Shown: positions 53,159-63,792, counted from the first letter of the stretch. The stretch is DNA of 64,000 nucleotides from Clostridium bowmanii (GCF_018861315.1 NZ_JAHLDL010000005.1:121783-185782), one strand, 5' to 3'. Translations and numbers: made by a program. Notes: generated by a model from the sequence alone, not told the origin.

Positions 53159-53803
53159 ATGAACATCATTTTTGATTTTTTAAGTCTTTTATTAAATTCA
53201 ATTTTTAGTTTTACTGGGGATTGGGGACTAGCAATAGTTTTACTTACTGTAGGTGTGAGATTAGTACTTTCACCGATGTCTTTTAAACAAAAAAAATCTA
53301 TGCAACAGCAGCAAAAGCTTTCTGTAAAAATGCAAGAAATTAAGGAAAAATATAAAGATAATAAAATTAGACTTGAAGAAGAGGTTAAAAAACATTCTGT
53401 TGAAAGTGCAAAAGGCATGCTAGGATGTTTAGTAACATTGATTCAACTGCCTATATTAATGACTATGTGGAGTGTGTTTAATAAAATTCCTGTAGATGTG
53501 GGAACATATCTTATACCTTGGGTGTCTAGTATTAAAATTTCAGACAGTTATTTTATAATTCCACTGATATATGTACTTGCATCGTTAACTCCAAGTTTAC
53601 TTTCATATGTAACTTTCTTCAAAATTGAAGGGCAGGCTACTATGAGCAAAAGTAATATTGTAATAATGGCTGTGGTTGGCTTATTTGTTGCTAAAGCAGC
53701 GCCAATTGCAGTGGGTATATATTTAATAACCACAAGTGTATTTAACTTTTTAGAAGAGCTTATTTTTAGAATATATATGAAAAATCTCAAAACTCAAAAT
53801 TAA
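53159..53803 (+). CDS. yidC: YidC/Oxa1-family membrane protein insertase
   Basis: A 214-residue short YidC-type insertase, without the large periplasmic domain, as in Gram-positive bacteria. Features: WGLAIVLLTVGVRLVLSPMS with the hydrophilic-groove arginine, a cytosolic helical hairpin rich in lysine (KMQEIKEKYKDNKIRLEEEV), and LIQLPILMTMWSVFNKIP. It inserts and folds membrane proteins. It is likely a second or specialised copy, since the main yidC usually lies next to rnpA, which is not in the window. GAAGGAGG precedes ATG 53159, and a strong terminator follows. Confidence 0.9.
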   Translation: MNIIFDFLSLLLNSIFSFTGDWGLAIVLLTVGVRLVLSPMSFKQKKSMQQQQKLSVKMQEIKEKYKDNKIRLEEEVKKHSVESAKGMLGCLVTLIQLPILMTMWSVFNKIPVDVGTYLIPWVSSIKISDSYFIIPLIYVLASLTPSLLSYVTFFKIEGQATMSKSNIVIMAVVGLFVAKAAPIAVGIYLITTSVFNFLEELIFRIYMKNLKTQN

Positions 53804-53816
53804 TAAATATTAGAAA

Positions 53817-53853
53817 AAAAATCCTGCTATCGCATTTTGGTAGCAGGATTTTT
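53817..53853. terminator. Bidirectional terminator between yidC and pyk
   Basis: Stem AAAAATCCTGCTA with TAGCAGGATTTTT and an 11-nt loop; it serves yidC on the plus strand and pyruvate kinase on the minus strand. Confidence 0.88.
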
Positions 53854-53899
53854 AATATCTTATTGGAAAATGAATTGTTAATTACTTATTAATTGAACC

Positions 53900-55321
53900 C
53901 TATTGGGTAACTGTTTGAACTTTTAATAAATTAGTTGTTCCAGCTATTCCTACTGGACCTCCAGCTGTTATTACAACAACATCTCCTTGTTTAACTAATT
54001 TAATGGATAAAGCTTTTTCAACTCCAATTTCAAACATTTCTTCAACATTTAATGCTTCTTTAACTAGTAATGGAACTACCCCCCAGGAAATACATAGCTG
54101 TCTTTGAACTCTTGGATTTGATGTAGTTGCTATTATGGGACAATATGCCCTAAATCTAGAAATCATTTTAGCGGTTTGGCCAGATTCAGTTGCAGAAATT
54201 ATTGCAGCTGCTTTTAACTGAAGAGCAATGGCACAAGTAGCATAGCTTATAGCATTAGTAACATTCTCCACCATGTTAAATTGCATTGCAGCGAGTTTAC
54301 TGCCATAATCAATAGATTTTTCTGCCATTTGAGCAATTCTAACCATAGTTTTTACACTTTCAATAGGATATTTACCAATAGCACTTTCACCTGAAAGCAT
54401 AATTGCACTGGTTCCATCATATACAGCATTTGCTACATCGCTAGCTTCAGCTCTTGTAGGCCTTGGATTTTTAATCATTGAATCTAGCATTTGAGTTGCA
54501 GTTATTACTGGTTTACCACTTTTATAGCATTTTTTGATTATCATTTTTTGAACAATTGGAACTTCCTCTGTAGGTATTTCTACACCTAAATCTCCTCTAG
54601 CCACCATAATGCCATCTGAAACGTTTAGTATCTCATCAAAATTGTTTACACCTTCTCTGTTTTCAATCTTTGAAATTACCATTATATCCTGACCGCCATA
54701 TTTTTTTAATATATCTCTGACTTCAATTACATTTGAAGCCTTTCTTACAAAAGAGCAGGCTATAAAATCAAATTCATTATCTATAGCAAACCTTATATCT
54801 TCAATATCTTGATCTGTTATTGCAGGTAAATGGGTGTCTGTTTCAGGAATATTGACTCCCTTATTATTACTTATGGCTCCACCATTTAATATTTTGCAAT
54901 GGATGTCCTTGCCTACAACATTTTGTACTTCTATTGCTACAAGTCCATCATTTATTAATATTTTTGTACCAACCTTAACATCTTCATATAGTTGCTTGTG
55001 GGAAATAGTTGATCTAGCTTCCGTTCCTAAGATATTTTCATTTACAAGTACAAACTCATTGTTCTCTTTTAATATTACTTCACCTTTCTCAAATTTACCT
55101 AATCTAATTTCCGGTCCTTTAGTATCAAGTAATAATGGAACGGGGATGTTTAACTTTTCTCTGATTTTTTTTACTCTATCCACTCTTATTTTTTGTTCCT
55201 CGTGAGTACCATGAGAAAAATTTAATCTTGCTACATCCATACCTCCAAGGATGAGTTGTTCTAATAAATTATCATCATCTACTGCAGGTCCTAAGGTACA
55301 TATTGTTTTTGTCATTCTCAT
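53900..55321 (-). CDS. pyk: Pyruvate kinase
   Basis: A complete 473-residue pyruvate kinase: RMTKTICTLGPAVDDDNLLE, ARLNFSHGTHEEQ, LLDTKGPEIRLG, AITDQDIEDIRFAIDNEFDF, the active-site region ISKIENREGV and MVARGDLGVEIP, ATQMLDSMIKNPRPTRAE, and a C-terminal allosteric domain ending in ITAGGPVG. It converts phosphoenolpyruvate and ADP to pyruvate and ATP, the last step of glycolysis. The length without a C-terminal PEP-utiliser extension is normal for clostridia. AAGGAG lies upstream of ATG 55321. It stands alone. Confidence 0.97.
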   Translation of the reverse strand: MRMTKTICTLGPAVDDDNLLEQLILGGMDVARLNFSHGTHEEQKIRVDRVKKIREKLNIPVPLLLDTKGPEIRLGKFEKGEVILKENNEFVLVNENILGTEARSTISHKQLYEDVKVGTKILINDGLVAIEVQNVVGKDIHCKILNGGAISNNKGVNIPETDTHLPAITDQDIEDIRFAIDNEFDFIACSFVRKASNVIEVRDILKKYGGQDIMVISKIENREGVNNFDEILNVSDGIMVARGDLGVEIPTEEVPIVQKMIIKKCYKSGKPVITATQMLDSMIKNPRPTRAEASDVANAVYDGTSAIMLSGESAIGKYPIESVKTMVRIAQMAEKSIDYGSKLAAMQFNMVENVTNAISYATCAIALQLKAAAIISATESGQTAKMISRFRAYCPIIATTSNPRVQRQLCISWGVVPLLVKEALNVEEMFEIGVEKALSIKLVKQGDVVVITAGGPVGIAGTTNLLKVQTVTQ

Positions 55322-55543
55322 TGTTTATTAACTCCTTTCATTGAGTTATCATCAGAAAAGTGATGATTTACACAAACGTTTACTGTAATTATAGTTATAC
55401 TAATTATAACATAAATTCAAGTATAAGGCGGAGATAATGACATAAAAGTATATTCTGATAAGGCAAAGTTAGCCAGCTATGAAAATTGTAAGGAAACGAC
55501 TATAATATAATTAAAGATATATAATAAAGAAAGGAAGAACCTC

Positions 55544-56677
55544 ATGTTTGAAGAAATATATAAGAATATTATAAAAAATCTTAAAAGTTATAAAAACAAA
55601 ACTATTGATATAGAAAAACTACTTTTCTTTTCTCATGATAATGAAAGCAAAGTGAATTATATTAGGGTATCTCAATATAAGTTATTTGAAAATGTTATCA
55701 GTAAATTATGTATTGACAGTAAACTAAAGTCTCGTGGAAAAGTAAAAAAAGGGAATCGAATTCACTGTAAATTTGATGTTATAGATAATATTAGTAATAA
55801 GGAAACGGATAATAAAATCATCCTTGAGATAAGTAAGCTAAATTTAAAAAATCTTGATTATTATTTTAGGAATCAGGATAAATATAAAAAACATAAGAAG
55901 TATTTGCAAAAGCTTAATGACTATTATATTCAGAAAGATAGGCCACACCTCACCTCGAATGAATTATCTTTTAAGTTGTTTAATGATGAAAAATTTTTCG
56001 AAAATCCTAAGAGTAAGATAAATTTAGGACTTGAAATTTTGTTGAATCTTAAAATGAAATATGAGGATTTTAATTGCTATAAAACACAGGAACCATTTTT
56101 TTATCAGGTGAAAGCGAGCTTTTTTCAAAAGGAAAGCAGAGAAATTCTAATTATTGAAAACAAAGATACCTATTCCACATTAAAAAACAAAAAAATCTGT
56201 GAGGTATTCGATATGATTATATATGGAGAAGGAAAAAAGATTATAAGTTCTTTTGACCTCGCAAAGGAGTATGGTATAAATTTCAGGGACAGTATTAAAT
56301 ACTTTGGGGACATAGATAGTGAGGGTTTTTTAATATACAAGCTCTTTAAAGAAAAATTCGCAAGTTACAATATAAAGTTTTGCAGTTCTTTATATTCAAT
56401 ACTTTTAGATAATTTTAATATTGACGTCCTTCCAAGGCTTAGAAATTTTTTGAGGGATGAGGATGTTAATATCGGTTTAAATCAAGGAGAAGATATACAA
56501 AATATGAATAGCATTGATCTTTCCAGATATTACACCATAGAACCTAATGTATTAAGCTGTGCTATAGAAGTAGTTAATTTAGAATTTGAAAATTATTATT
56601 CAAATAAGCTTATTGAGATATTAAATAGTAAGAAGTATATACCCCAGGAAGCAGTTGCATTAATAGATATAGATTAG
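55544..56677 (+). CDS. jetD: Wadjet JetD (type II), Toprim-domain nuclease subunit
   Basis: A 377-residue protein with an N-terminal helical DNA-binding region and a C-terminal Toprim fold: ILIIENKDTYSTL with the catalytic Glu at residue 205, and YFGDIDSEGFLIY with Asp256 and Asp258. JetD cuts plasmid DNA after the JetABC condensin-like complex has extruded and recognised a small circle. It is the first gene of a four-gene operon; jetA starts 14 bp after its stop. AAGGAAGAAC precedes ATG 55544. The catalytic set is complete. Confidence 0.88.
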   Translation: MFEEIYKNIIKNLKSYKNKTIDIEKLLFFSHDNESKVNYIRVSQYKLFENVISKLCIDSKLKSRGKVKKGNRIHCKFDVIDNISNKETDNKIILEISKLNLKNLDYYFRNQDKYKKHKKYLQKLNDYYIQKDRPHLTSNELSFKLFNDEKFFENPKSKINLGLEILLNLKMKYEDFNCYKTQEPFFYQVKASFFQKESREILIIENKDTYSTLKNKKICEVFDMIIYGEGKKIISSFDLAKEYGINFRDSIKYFGDIDSEGFLIYKLFKEKFASYNIKFCSSLYSILLDNFNIDVLPRLRNFLRDEDVNIGLNQGEDIQNMNSIDLSRYYTIEPNVLSCAIEVVNLEFENYYSNKLIEILNSKKYIPQEAVALIDID

Positions 56678-56690
56678 GAGTTGGTGAATT

Positions 56691-58226
56691 TTGAATAGTG
56701 AATTCAATTATATTGATGAGATAATGAGTGAGCATAATGAAAGGATGCAAAATCTTAAAAAATATTATCCGTTTTTTAAGATTAGGGATGTATCTTTAGA
56801 TTCATTTAAGGATGGCATATATAACTATATTGACATGGGTTACATTGTGATAGCAACATTAAGGCTATTTATAGAAGAAAACAATTTTAATGACATAGGG
56901 GTATCCTTTGAACAGTATTCTCAGTTTACCACTGAAATTTTAAAACGGGATTACAATTTGTACCTAGATGAAAAAGAAAACATGCAACTTGTAAATTACA
57001 TTTTCGATAAAATTATAAATGATGGAAAGCCTTTTTCCTATAATTACTTTGATCCTGTGGAAAAGCAAAGGATGTCTTCTAGAATCAAATTAATTGAATC
57101 CAAAATAGAGGATAATACCATCAGTTATTACATAACCTCGCAGGCAATTGAGTTTTACCTTGATACAAAGGAAATAAAAGATGAGAGCAAAATAAGCATT
57201 CAACAGATACTGCTGTCGAAAATGATCGAGTCAAAGAATTTTAAAGGCGGTATTGAAGTTGTAAAAAGAATTAATAATGAAGTTAGCAAACTAATTAAGC
57301 GGAAGAATGAGATTTTGAATATTTTGAGTTATAACGTTTTTGAAGGGATAAAAGCATCAGATGAACTTTTTAGAAATAATATGAAGTGGTTTGATGAGGA
57401 GCAGAGCCTCTTTGATAAAAATAAGAGGTTAATAGAACTAGCCCTTGAAAGAATTGAGGAAAATGCTAGTAGTAGTACAGAAGAGGATTTCTTGAAAAAT
57501 AGAGAATATATTTACAATCTAGAAACTGAGATTAAACGAGCGATTTCAAAGCATAGTGAGCTTTTAAACTCTTCTACTGACCTTAAGATAAAATCAGATG
57601 AAATAATTAAGAAGGTTACGTTAAATAAACTTAGAATGTCTTTTGACTTCAAAGCTATCTATGACAAGACTTTACTTTTAGATAATGTTGAGCTACTAGC
57701 ATACCTTATGAATCCATTGTTAAAGATAAAGTTTAACAAGACTTTTAATTTGAAAAATACAGATGAGCTATTAACCTATAGACCTAATAATGAAGAAGAT
57801 ATAGAAGAAGTTACCGTAAGTGAGGAAATAGAATATACCTCCCTTGATGATGTAGAAGATGAAAGAATAGCTCAGAATTTCATAATACTTATGAAGCTAT
57901 TAATGAAGTGTCTTTTGGAGAAGGGTGAGTTTTCCCTTCGAGAGTTTAATGAGTATTTAGTAGACGTGTTTAAAGGGGATATATTGAAAAATGGTGATTA
58001 TTATTCCTTTATACTCCATATTGCACAAAAGAATTATTATGATATGGCCAAACTTATAGAAGATGAAAAAACTATATTCGATAAAATAATTATTGACATA
58101 TTAACACCTGAAAACCGCAATGAGTTTAAAGGACTTAAATTTAAAGTAATACCAATACCAGAGGATGTAATAGAAATATCATCTTTATTTAAAATTACCA
58201 ATATAAAATTTGAAAGGGTTGAATAA
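56691..58226 (+). CDS. jetA: Wadjet JetA (type II, DUF5716-like), kleisin-type subunit
   Basis: A 511-residue mostly helical and acidic protein starting at TTG 56691 behind AGGAGTTGGTG. It begins with a winged-helix-like region, has a long coiled middle (residues about 230-330) and ends in a globular part. Sequence and position fit the type II JetA (DUF5716 family), the kleisin-like bridge of the JetABC complex. It lies directly between jetD and jetB; the jetB frame overlaps its 3' end. Confidence 0.85.
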   Translation: MNSEFNYIDEIMSEHNERMQNLKKYYPFFKIRDVSLDSFKDGIYNYIDMGYIVIATLRLFIEENNFNDIGVSFEQYSQFTTEILKRDYNLYLDEKENMQLVNYIFDKIINDGKPFSYNYFDPVEKQRMSSRIKLIESKIEDNTISYYITSQAIEFYLDTKEIKDESKISIQQILLSKMIESKNFKGGIEVVKRINNEVSKLIKRKNEILNILSYNVFEGIKASDELFRNNMKWFDEEQSLFDKNKRLIELALERIEENASSSTEEDFLKNREYIYNLETEIKRAISKHSELLNSSTDLKIKSDEIIKKVTLNKLRMSFDFKAIYDKTLLLDNVELLAYLMNPLLKIKFNKTFNLKNTDELLTYRPNNEEDIEEVTVSEEIEYTSLDDVEDERIAQNFIILMKLLMKCLLEKGEFSLREFNEYLVDVFKGDILKNGDYYSFILHIAQKNYYDMAKLIEDEKTIFDKIIIDILTPENRNEFKGLKFKVIPIPEDVIEISSLFKITNIKFERVE

Positions 58227-58227
58227 A

Positions 58228-58938
58228 TTGGATAACTGGAATATGGAGAAAGCCCTTGAGCTGTTTTCAAAGCTTATTACAGGGGAGAGTGTAAGTGCGA
58301 AAGACAATACAGACCTATACGAAGAATATAATTCAAATATGGAAATGTATAATATATTTGGTAGCATGATTGATAAACTTAATTTAACACTATATCAACA
58401 TAAGGAAGCTTTATACATTACCGCTGGAGAAAAGAATAAGGTTTTTGGCTATACTAATGAAGAATTAAGGAAGATGCTAGGACTTAAGGTCAATAAAGAA
58501 TTATATACGTGCTATTTTATTATTTATAATATCATTACATTGTTTTATAAGGATTCCTCAAGTTACACCTTTCAAGAATATATAAAAATTGAGGATGTAT
58601 TGCGGAGTGTTGATGGCTCACTTTCTAGTATCATTAGTAAATTAGATGTAATAGCAAAAAATGAACTTGAGGAGAATAGTTTTAATGCCATAGCTGTTTT
58701 ATGGGAGGAGCTTCCTTTAACGCACAGCAATGAGTTAGTAGTAAATACTAGAGCATATAAAGGTTCAAAGCTTGGATATATAAAAATTGTCTTTAATTTT
58801 CTAAAGGATCAGAACCTTTTTATTGAGGTAGAAGAACGTTATTATGCTAATGATAGATTTAAAGCATTGATAGAAAATTACTTTGAAGATTTTAGAGGCA
58901 GGCTCTATGAAATCATGTCAGAAGGAGGGCTCAATTAA
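58228..58938 (+). CDS. jetB: Wadjet JetB (type II, DUF6063-like), KITE-type subunit
   Basis: The start is placed at TTG 58228, 1 bp after the jetA stop, with GAAAGGG 9 bp upstream. In-frame TTGs at 58210 and 58219 are alternatives. The 236-residue protein is a small acidic winged-helix protein (LPLTHSNELVVNTRAYKGSK, KDQNLFIEVEERYYANDRFK) of the JetB/MukE-like KITE kind. It binds JetA and forms part of the complex core. Its stop overlaps the jetC start by one base (TAATG). Confidence 0.85.
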   Translation: MDNWNMEKALELFSKLITGESVSAKDNTDLYEEYNSNMEMYNIFGSMIDKLNLTLYQHKEALYITAGEKNKVFGYTNEELRKMLGLKVNKELYTCYFIIYNIITLFYKDSSSYTFQEYIKIEDVLRSVDGSLSSIISKLDVIAKNELEENSFNAIAVLWEELPLTHSNELVVNTRAYKGSKLGYIKIVFNFLKDQNLFIEVEERYYANDRFKALIENYFEDFRGRLYEIMSEGGLN

Positions 58939-61900
58939 TGCCGCAAATAAATAGGGTAAGAGTAAATAATGTTAAATATAATAATGGGACTCAAACATAT
59001 GATGACTTCAAAATGGAATTTTCATGTAGCAATACACTTTATGACCTTGCAAACGGTGGGGGTAAAAGCCTTCTAATGTTATTGCTCCTGCAAAACCTTA
59101 TACCAAATTGTCATCTAGATGAGAAGCAACCAATAGAAAAGCTCTTTAGAGGCAAAGAATCTAGTAATGTGATTCACTCACTAATCGAGTGGCAATTAGA
59201 TGATGGAGATAAATCTGGTTATAAGTATATGGTAACAGGTTTTTGCGCTAGAAAAGGTACAGATACTTCTGGAAGTAGTGAAAATAAAAAGGATACTGCA
59301 CCATTCGATTATTTTAACTACTGTATGTTTTATAATACTTATAATGAAAATGATATAAATAATTTATCCTTGCAAGATAATAAAGAAAGAGTAACCTATA
59401 ATGGCCTAAAAAAACAATTAAGAGCGCTTCAAAGTGATAACTCTTTTATTGTTACTTCCGACATCTTTGAAGACCGAAAGGGAGAATATCAAAGGTTTAT
59501 TAGTGAGCATGGTTTATATGAGAGCGAATGGGAAATTATTAGGGGAATAAATAAGACTGAGGGTCATGTGAGAGGTTATTTTGAGCAAAACTATAGGACC
59601 TCAAGAAAGATCGTCGAGGATTTACTTATAGAAAAAATTATTCAAAAGGCTTTTATGGCTAAAACTAATAAGTTGAATGACGAGGAGGATATGGCAAAAA
59701 CTCTTTTGGATATAAAGGATAAAATAATAGAGTTATCTAAAAAGAAAAGCGAAATCTCGAAATTTGATAGGCAATCAGATGTTGCTTTGGATTTTGTAAA
59801 CAAGACCAATACACTCCTTAATGTATATGAAGATAAAGATAAAATAGAAGATGCTATTGTGAAAACCTTTAATACGGTGCAAAGCAATATAGAAAGCAAA
59901 TACGAAGAGAAAAATTCACTAGAAGGAGAAATAGAAAGTATAAACAAAGAAAATATGGAAATAGAAAAGAACATCCAAACTATAAAGCTACAGATTATGA
60001 AAAATAAGCTAAGTAAAATACAAGAGGAACTTGAAACTTCAGATAACAAATTTAAAAGTGCAAAGTTTAAGGCTGATAGAATAGACAATGAGATTAACCT
60101 TAGAGAAGCGAAAAATTATTTTGTGGATTTTGTAGACAGTAAAAACAAATATTCTGAAATAAATCAGTTGATGCAGAATATTTTTAAAGCCAATGAAACA
60201 ATAGCCGCGGAATTAAAAATACTAGCTTATAATAAAAAAATTAGAGATGAGATTGTTCTTAAAGATTTAAATAATAAGCTTAGTGAATCTTTGAGTAAAG
60301 TTACTGACCTTTCAAGTAAGATAATGGAATCTACAAAGACTGAAAGAGATATTGATAATAATATAGCTATCTGTAAAAGTAATATAGTACAATCAAAGGA
60401 TAAGCTTAAATCGCTGAAAAAGGTAGGTATCACTCTTAGAAATCAGTTGGATATTATGATTTTAGGTGATATAGATAGTGATATTGCGAGTTTTGAAGTA
60501 GATAGAGCTGATACTTCTCAAAAATTGAAAAACAATAAGTCCCTATTTGATCATGTGAAGGATCAAATGAGTAATTATAAAATTGATAGTGCTAAACGTG
60601 ATGAAAAGATAACCTCCATAGAAGGCAAAATTACCGAGTATAATGATTTAACTACTCAGTATGATATAGATAAAATTAAGACTTATAAATTAATAGAAGT
60701 TTATGGAGCCAGTGATGTTTTATCTTTAAGTAATGGTCTAGATATTAAATATAAAGAGCTCCTTAAAATAATACTCGGGCAAGAGGAAAAATTACAACAG
60801 TCTTTAGATTATTATACTCAATTAGATCAAGATAAACCTATGCCTACAACTAGAGAAATATTAAAAGTTAAAGAATATATTAATAAGAACTACAATGAGG
60901 ACGGTATCTTAGGCATAGAATTTCTCCAAGGTCGCTCTGCACTAGAAAAAGAAAACCTTTTAAGTAAAATACCTTTTCTACCTTACTGCGTTATTGTAAC
61001 TTACAATTTTAATAAGCTTCTTAAAGATGAAAAATTTAAGGACTGCGATTTTGGAAATTATGCTATTCCAATTATTAATTTAGAGGCTATTAAAGATAAA
61101 CTTAATTTCAATGTTAATGGTTTGACCTTTGCTATAAAAGATAAATCAAACTTTATAAATTCAGAGAAAATCAAAGAAGAAAAAGATAAAATTGAAAGTC
61201 AGATAGTAGATATAAGAAATAACCTAGAGCTTCTAAAAAGAAATGAAGAAACACTAAAAATAGACAGTACATATATTAAAGAATTTCAGTTTTCTTATGA
61301 TAACAAAATAGAAGTAATTAGAGATAATTGTGGTAAATTAAAATCAGATAAAAATTCATTGGAAAATGAAAGAATTGCATGCATTAAAGCATTAGATGGT
61401 CTTGACCTCAAGATAAAAAACATAAACTTAGAAAATACAAGTTTACAAAATAAGTTAGCTACTTTAGATGAAAATTTAAAGACCGTTAAAGAATTGAAGG
61501 CTAATTTGGATAACTTAAATCTTGAAGAAAAGGCACTTCATGATTTTATAGAAAACTTAAAATTAATAAATCTAAAACATATTGAAATTGAAAACCTAAT
61601 GATTTTGGAGAAAACTCAACAGGCTAGTGAGCTTGAGATAAAACGATCCTTAGAAATGAAAAGAGATTTAATAAAAGCTGACTGGAATGATATGTATAAA
61701 ACATATTATAATGAGGACCAATATGAAGAATTGTGCATAAGTGATGATGAACTAGAAGCAAAATTTCGCGGGCTCAAAGATGCATTAGAAGAAAAAAGTT
61801 CGGATATAAAAGACAAAGAGAAACTATTAAATAATTACCAAAGCAATATGGATAAGAATGAAAAAGAAGCTGGTAATAGAGGATATTCTATAGATAAGCT

Positions 61901-63353
61901 TTATGAGCTTAAAAATAGAAATGAGATTTCACTAACTGCAGAAGAAGAATTGTGGAAATTAAGAGAAGAATTAAAAAAGCTTAAAAATCAGGTTGAAGAT
62001 CTTCGAAAAGATGTGGATAGATGTAGACTGGGTAAAAATGGTATAGAGGCAAAGATTGAACTATTAGAAGAGGATTTCTCAAATGATTTTGGAAAATATG
62101 TAGCTATTGAAATTGAAGTGTTTAAACTTAAACAATTTCAAGAGGACAATATTAAAAAGAGAGAAGTGCTTGCTTTGAAAAAAAATGAACTTTTAAAGTT
62201 ACAAAGTAGCAGCGATAAAGCAATTGAAAAATTAAAGGCTATGATAGCTAATATAGAGGTAATCTTAAGGTCTAGTAATATTTCTAAGGATAAGGCATTG
62301 GGCATCTTAGGGCACATAGAAAATATTAAAACTTATTATGGAATTTTAGAAAAAGACTATGACAAAGTTTGTAAAAAGGCAAAAGATAGTAAAGCAAGTT
62401 TTGAAAGTAATAAAGAAAAAAATATAAAAATTCTTAATGATATAGGGGCTTTTGAGCTAGCAGAAGAATTTTCACGGAGCATCAATGTTCCAAATATGAT
62501 TAGTGAATGCAGAATACTAATAGAAAACCTAGAGAATATTAAGGAACTTATATCCCTTCAAAAAGGAAAAATAGAAAATGATATTAAGGACATGGAACAA
62601 ATTAAAGAAAACTTTCAGAATCAATGCCTCCAACGTTGTAGAGATGTAAAAACAGAGCTTGACAGGCTTCCTCGTTTATCAAGATTAAACTTGAATAATG
62701 AGATAATACAAATGGTTAGTTTACAACTACCTTATGTCAGAGAGGATGAGCAAAAGTTCCACATGTCACAATATATTGAAGAAACAATAAAAAATGTAGA
62801 TAATATGGATGATACTATAGAAAAAATTAAATATATTAAAAATCAACTAGCCCTTAAAAGACTTTTTTCTGTCATCGTAACAGACATGAATAAAATAGTT
62901 TTAAAGCTATATAAAAGAGAGCAGATAGCGCAGCAAAGCAAAACCTTAGAATATGAGGAAGCTGTTGGTAGTACAGGTCAGTCACAAGGAATATATATTC
63001 AATTTTTAATATCCATCATCAATTACATTAAAAATATAAATTCCTTCAATGCTGATAATAATAAATTAAGAAAAACAATATTTGTAGATAACCCTTTTGG
63101 AGCAGCTAAAGACATATACATTTGGGAGCCTATATTTGAGTTTTTAAAAACCAATAATGTTCAGCTAATTGTGCCGACTCGTGGTGCAACACCCGCTATC
63201 TCTGGAAGGTTTGATGTGAACTATATACTAGGCCAAAAACTTATGGGAAATAAGCAACAGACAGTAGTAATGGAAGTAAGAAGTCAGGTTTCAGTGGAGC
63301 AAGTTGAATTTAGAAAAATAGCACATGAGCAGCTGGGATTAAATTTATCCTAA
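58938..63353 (+). CDS. jetC: Wadjet JetC (type II), SMC-like ATPase
   Basis: A 1471-residue SMC/MukB-like ATPase. Walker A is near the N-terminus (ANGGGKSLLMLLLLQNLIPN, Lys43). Long coiled coils span about residues 250-620 and 750-1250, with a hinge between them (PYCVIVTYNFNKLLKD region). A C-terminal head follows with GSTGQSQGIYIQFLISIINY (signature-like) and a Walker B strand KTIFVDNPFGAAKDIYIWEP. It powers loop extrusion by the JetABC complex, which detects small circular DNA. No frameshift or stop is seen, so the system looks complete. Intergenic AT-rich DNA follows. Confidence 0.92.
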   Translation: MPQINRVRVNNVKYNNGTQTYDDFKMEFSCSNTLYDLANGGGKSLLMLLLLQNLIPNCHLDEKQPIEKLFRGKESSNVIHSLIEWQLDDGDKSGYKYMVTGFCARKGTDTSGSSENKKDTAPFDYFNYCMFYNTYNENDINNLSLQDNKERVTYNGLKKQLRALQSDNSFIVTSDIFEDRKGEYQRFISEHGLYESEWEIIRGINKTEGHVRGYFEQNYRTSRKIVEDLLIEKIIQKAFMAKTNKLNDEEDMAKTLLDIKDKIIELSKKKSEISKFDRQSDVALDFVNKTNTLLNVYEDKDKIEDAIVKTFNTVQSNIESKYEEKNSLEGEIESINKENMEIEKNIQTIKLQIMKNKLSKIQEELETSDNKFKSAKFKADRIDNEINLREAKNYFVDFVDSKNKYSEINQLMQNIFKANETIAAELKILAYNKKIRDEIVLKDLNNKLSESLSKVTDLSSKIMESTKTERDIDNNIAICKSNIVQSKDKLKSLKKVGITLRNQLDIMILGDIDSDIASFEVDRADTSQKLKNNKSLFDHVKDQMSNYKIDSAKRDEKITSIEGKITEYNDLTTQYDIDKIKTYKLIEVYGASDVLSLSNGLDIKYKELLKIILGQEEKLQQSLDYYTQLDQDKPMPTTREILKVKEYINKNYNEDGILGIEFLQGRSALEKENLLSKIPFLPYCVIVTYNFNKLLKDEKFKDCDFGNYAIPIINLEAIKDKLNFNVNGLTFAIKDKSNFINSEKIKEEKDKIESQIVDIRNNLELLKRNEETLKIDSTYIKEFQFSYDNKIEVIRDNCGKLKSDKNSLENERIACIKALDGLDLKIKNINLENTSLQNKLATLDENLKTVKELKANLDNLNLEEKALHDFIENLKLINLKHIEIENLMILEKTQQASELEIKRSLEMKRDLIKADWNDMYKTYYNEDQYEELCISDDELEAKFRGLKDALEEKSSDIKDKEKLLNNYQSNMDKNEKEAGNRGYSIDKLYELKNRNEISLTAEEELWKLREELKKLKNQVEDLRKDVDRCRLGKNGIEAKIELLEEDFSNDFGKYVAIEIEVFKLKQFQEDNIKKREVLALKKNELLKLQSSSDKAIEKLKAMIANIEVILRSSNISKDKALGILGHIENIKTYYGILEKDYDKVCKKAKDSKASFESNKEKNIKILNDIGAFELAEEFSRSINVPNMISECRILIENLENIKELISLQKGKIENDIKDMEQIKENFQNQCLQRCRDVKTELDRLPRLSRLNLNNEIIQMVSLQLPYVREDEQKFHMSQYIEETIKNVDNMDDTIEKIKYIKNQLALKRLFSVIVTDMNKIVLKLYKREQIAQQSKTLEYEEAVGSTGQSQGIYIQFLISIINYIKNINSFNADNNKLRKTIFVDNPFGAAKDIYIWEPIFEFLKTNNVQLIVPTRGATPAISGRFDVNYILGQKLMGNKQQTVVMEVRSQVSVEQVEFRKIAHEQLGLNLS

Positions 63354-63515
63354 CTCAAAGGACTGTTTTTAGGGTATAATAAATTAGTAAAAGAATAAAC
63401 CATACTTTGAAAATATTCATTGGGAATATTAATTTATAAGTTAGAAGTAAAAAGTCTAATAAAAATGTAAAAAATGTAATGCATATAAAAAATAAAGAAG
63501 AGGGTGGTAAAACAT

Positions 63516-63656
63516 ATGAAAAATGAAATGAGCAAAAACATGGAAATAATGAAAAAAGTCATCGACCAGAAAAAAGAAAAATCTTCAAAGCAGAAAAATA
63601 CTAAGAGACCAGCAATTTACGGAACACAAAGCGCAGGAGCAGGTAACATTAAATAG
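63516..63656 (+). CDS. Small basic protein of unknown function
   Basis: A 46-residue lysine-rich protein behind AGAGGGTGG, starting at ATG 63516. It begins with a helical KNEMSKNMEIMKKVIDQKKE and ends in RPAIYGTQSAGAGNIK. It is unlike the Wadjet genes and has its own promoter region and terminator. It may be a conserved clostridial small protein; no family recognised. Confidence 0.6.
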   Translation: MKNEMSKNMEIMKKVIDQKKEKSSKQKNTKRPAIYGTQSAGAGNIK

Positions 63657-63678
63657 TCTTTAATGTTAGTAGAAAAGT

Positions 63679-63724
63679 TAGGATGTTGCAAAATGATTTT
63701 TGAAAATCATTTTGCAACGTCCTA
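63679..63724 (+). terminator. Long-stem terminator
   Basis: A 22-bp stem with one mismatch (TAGGATGTTGCAAAATGATTTT and complement) and a 2-nt turn, followed by TTTTTTTT. Confidence 0.85.
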
Positions 63725-63792
63725 TTTTTTTTAGAAACTCACGTTATAATAGTAAATTTGACAAACATCACTGTGAATTACATTATTCATTC

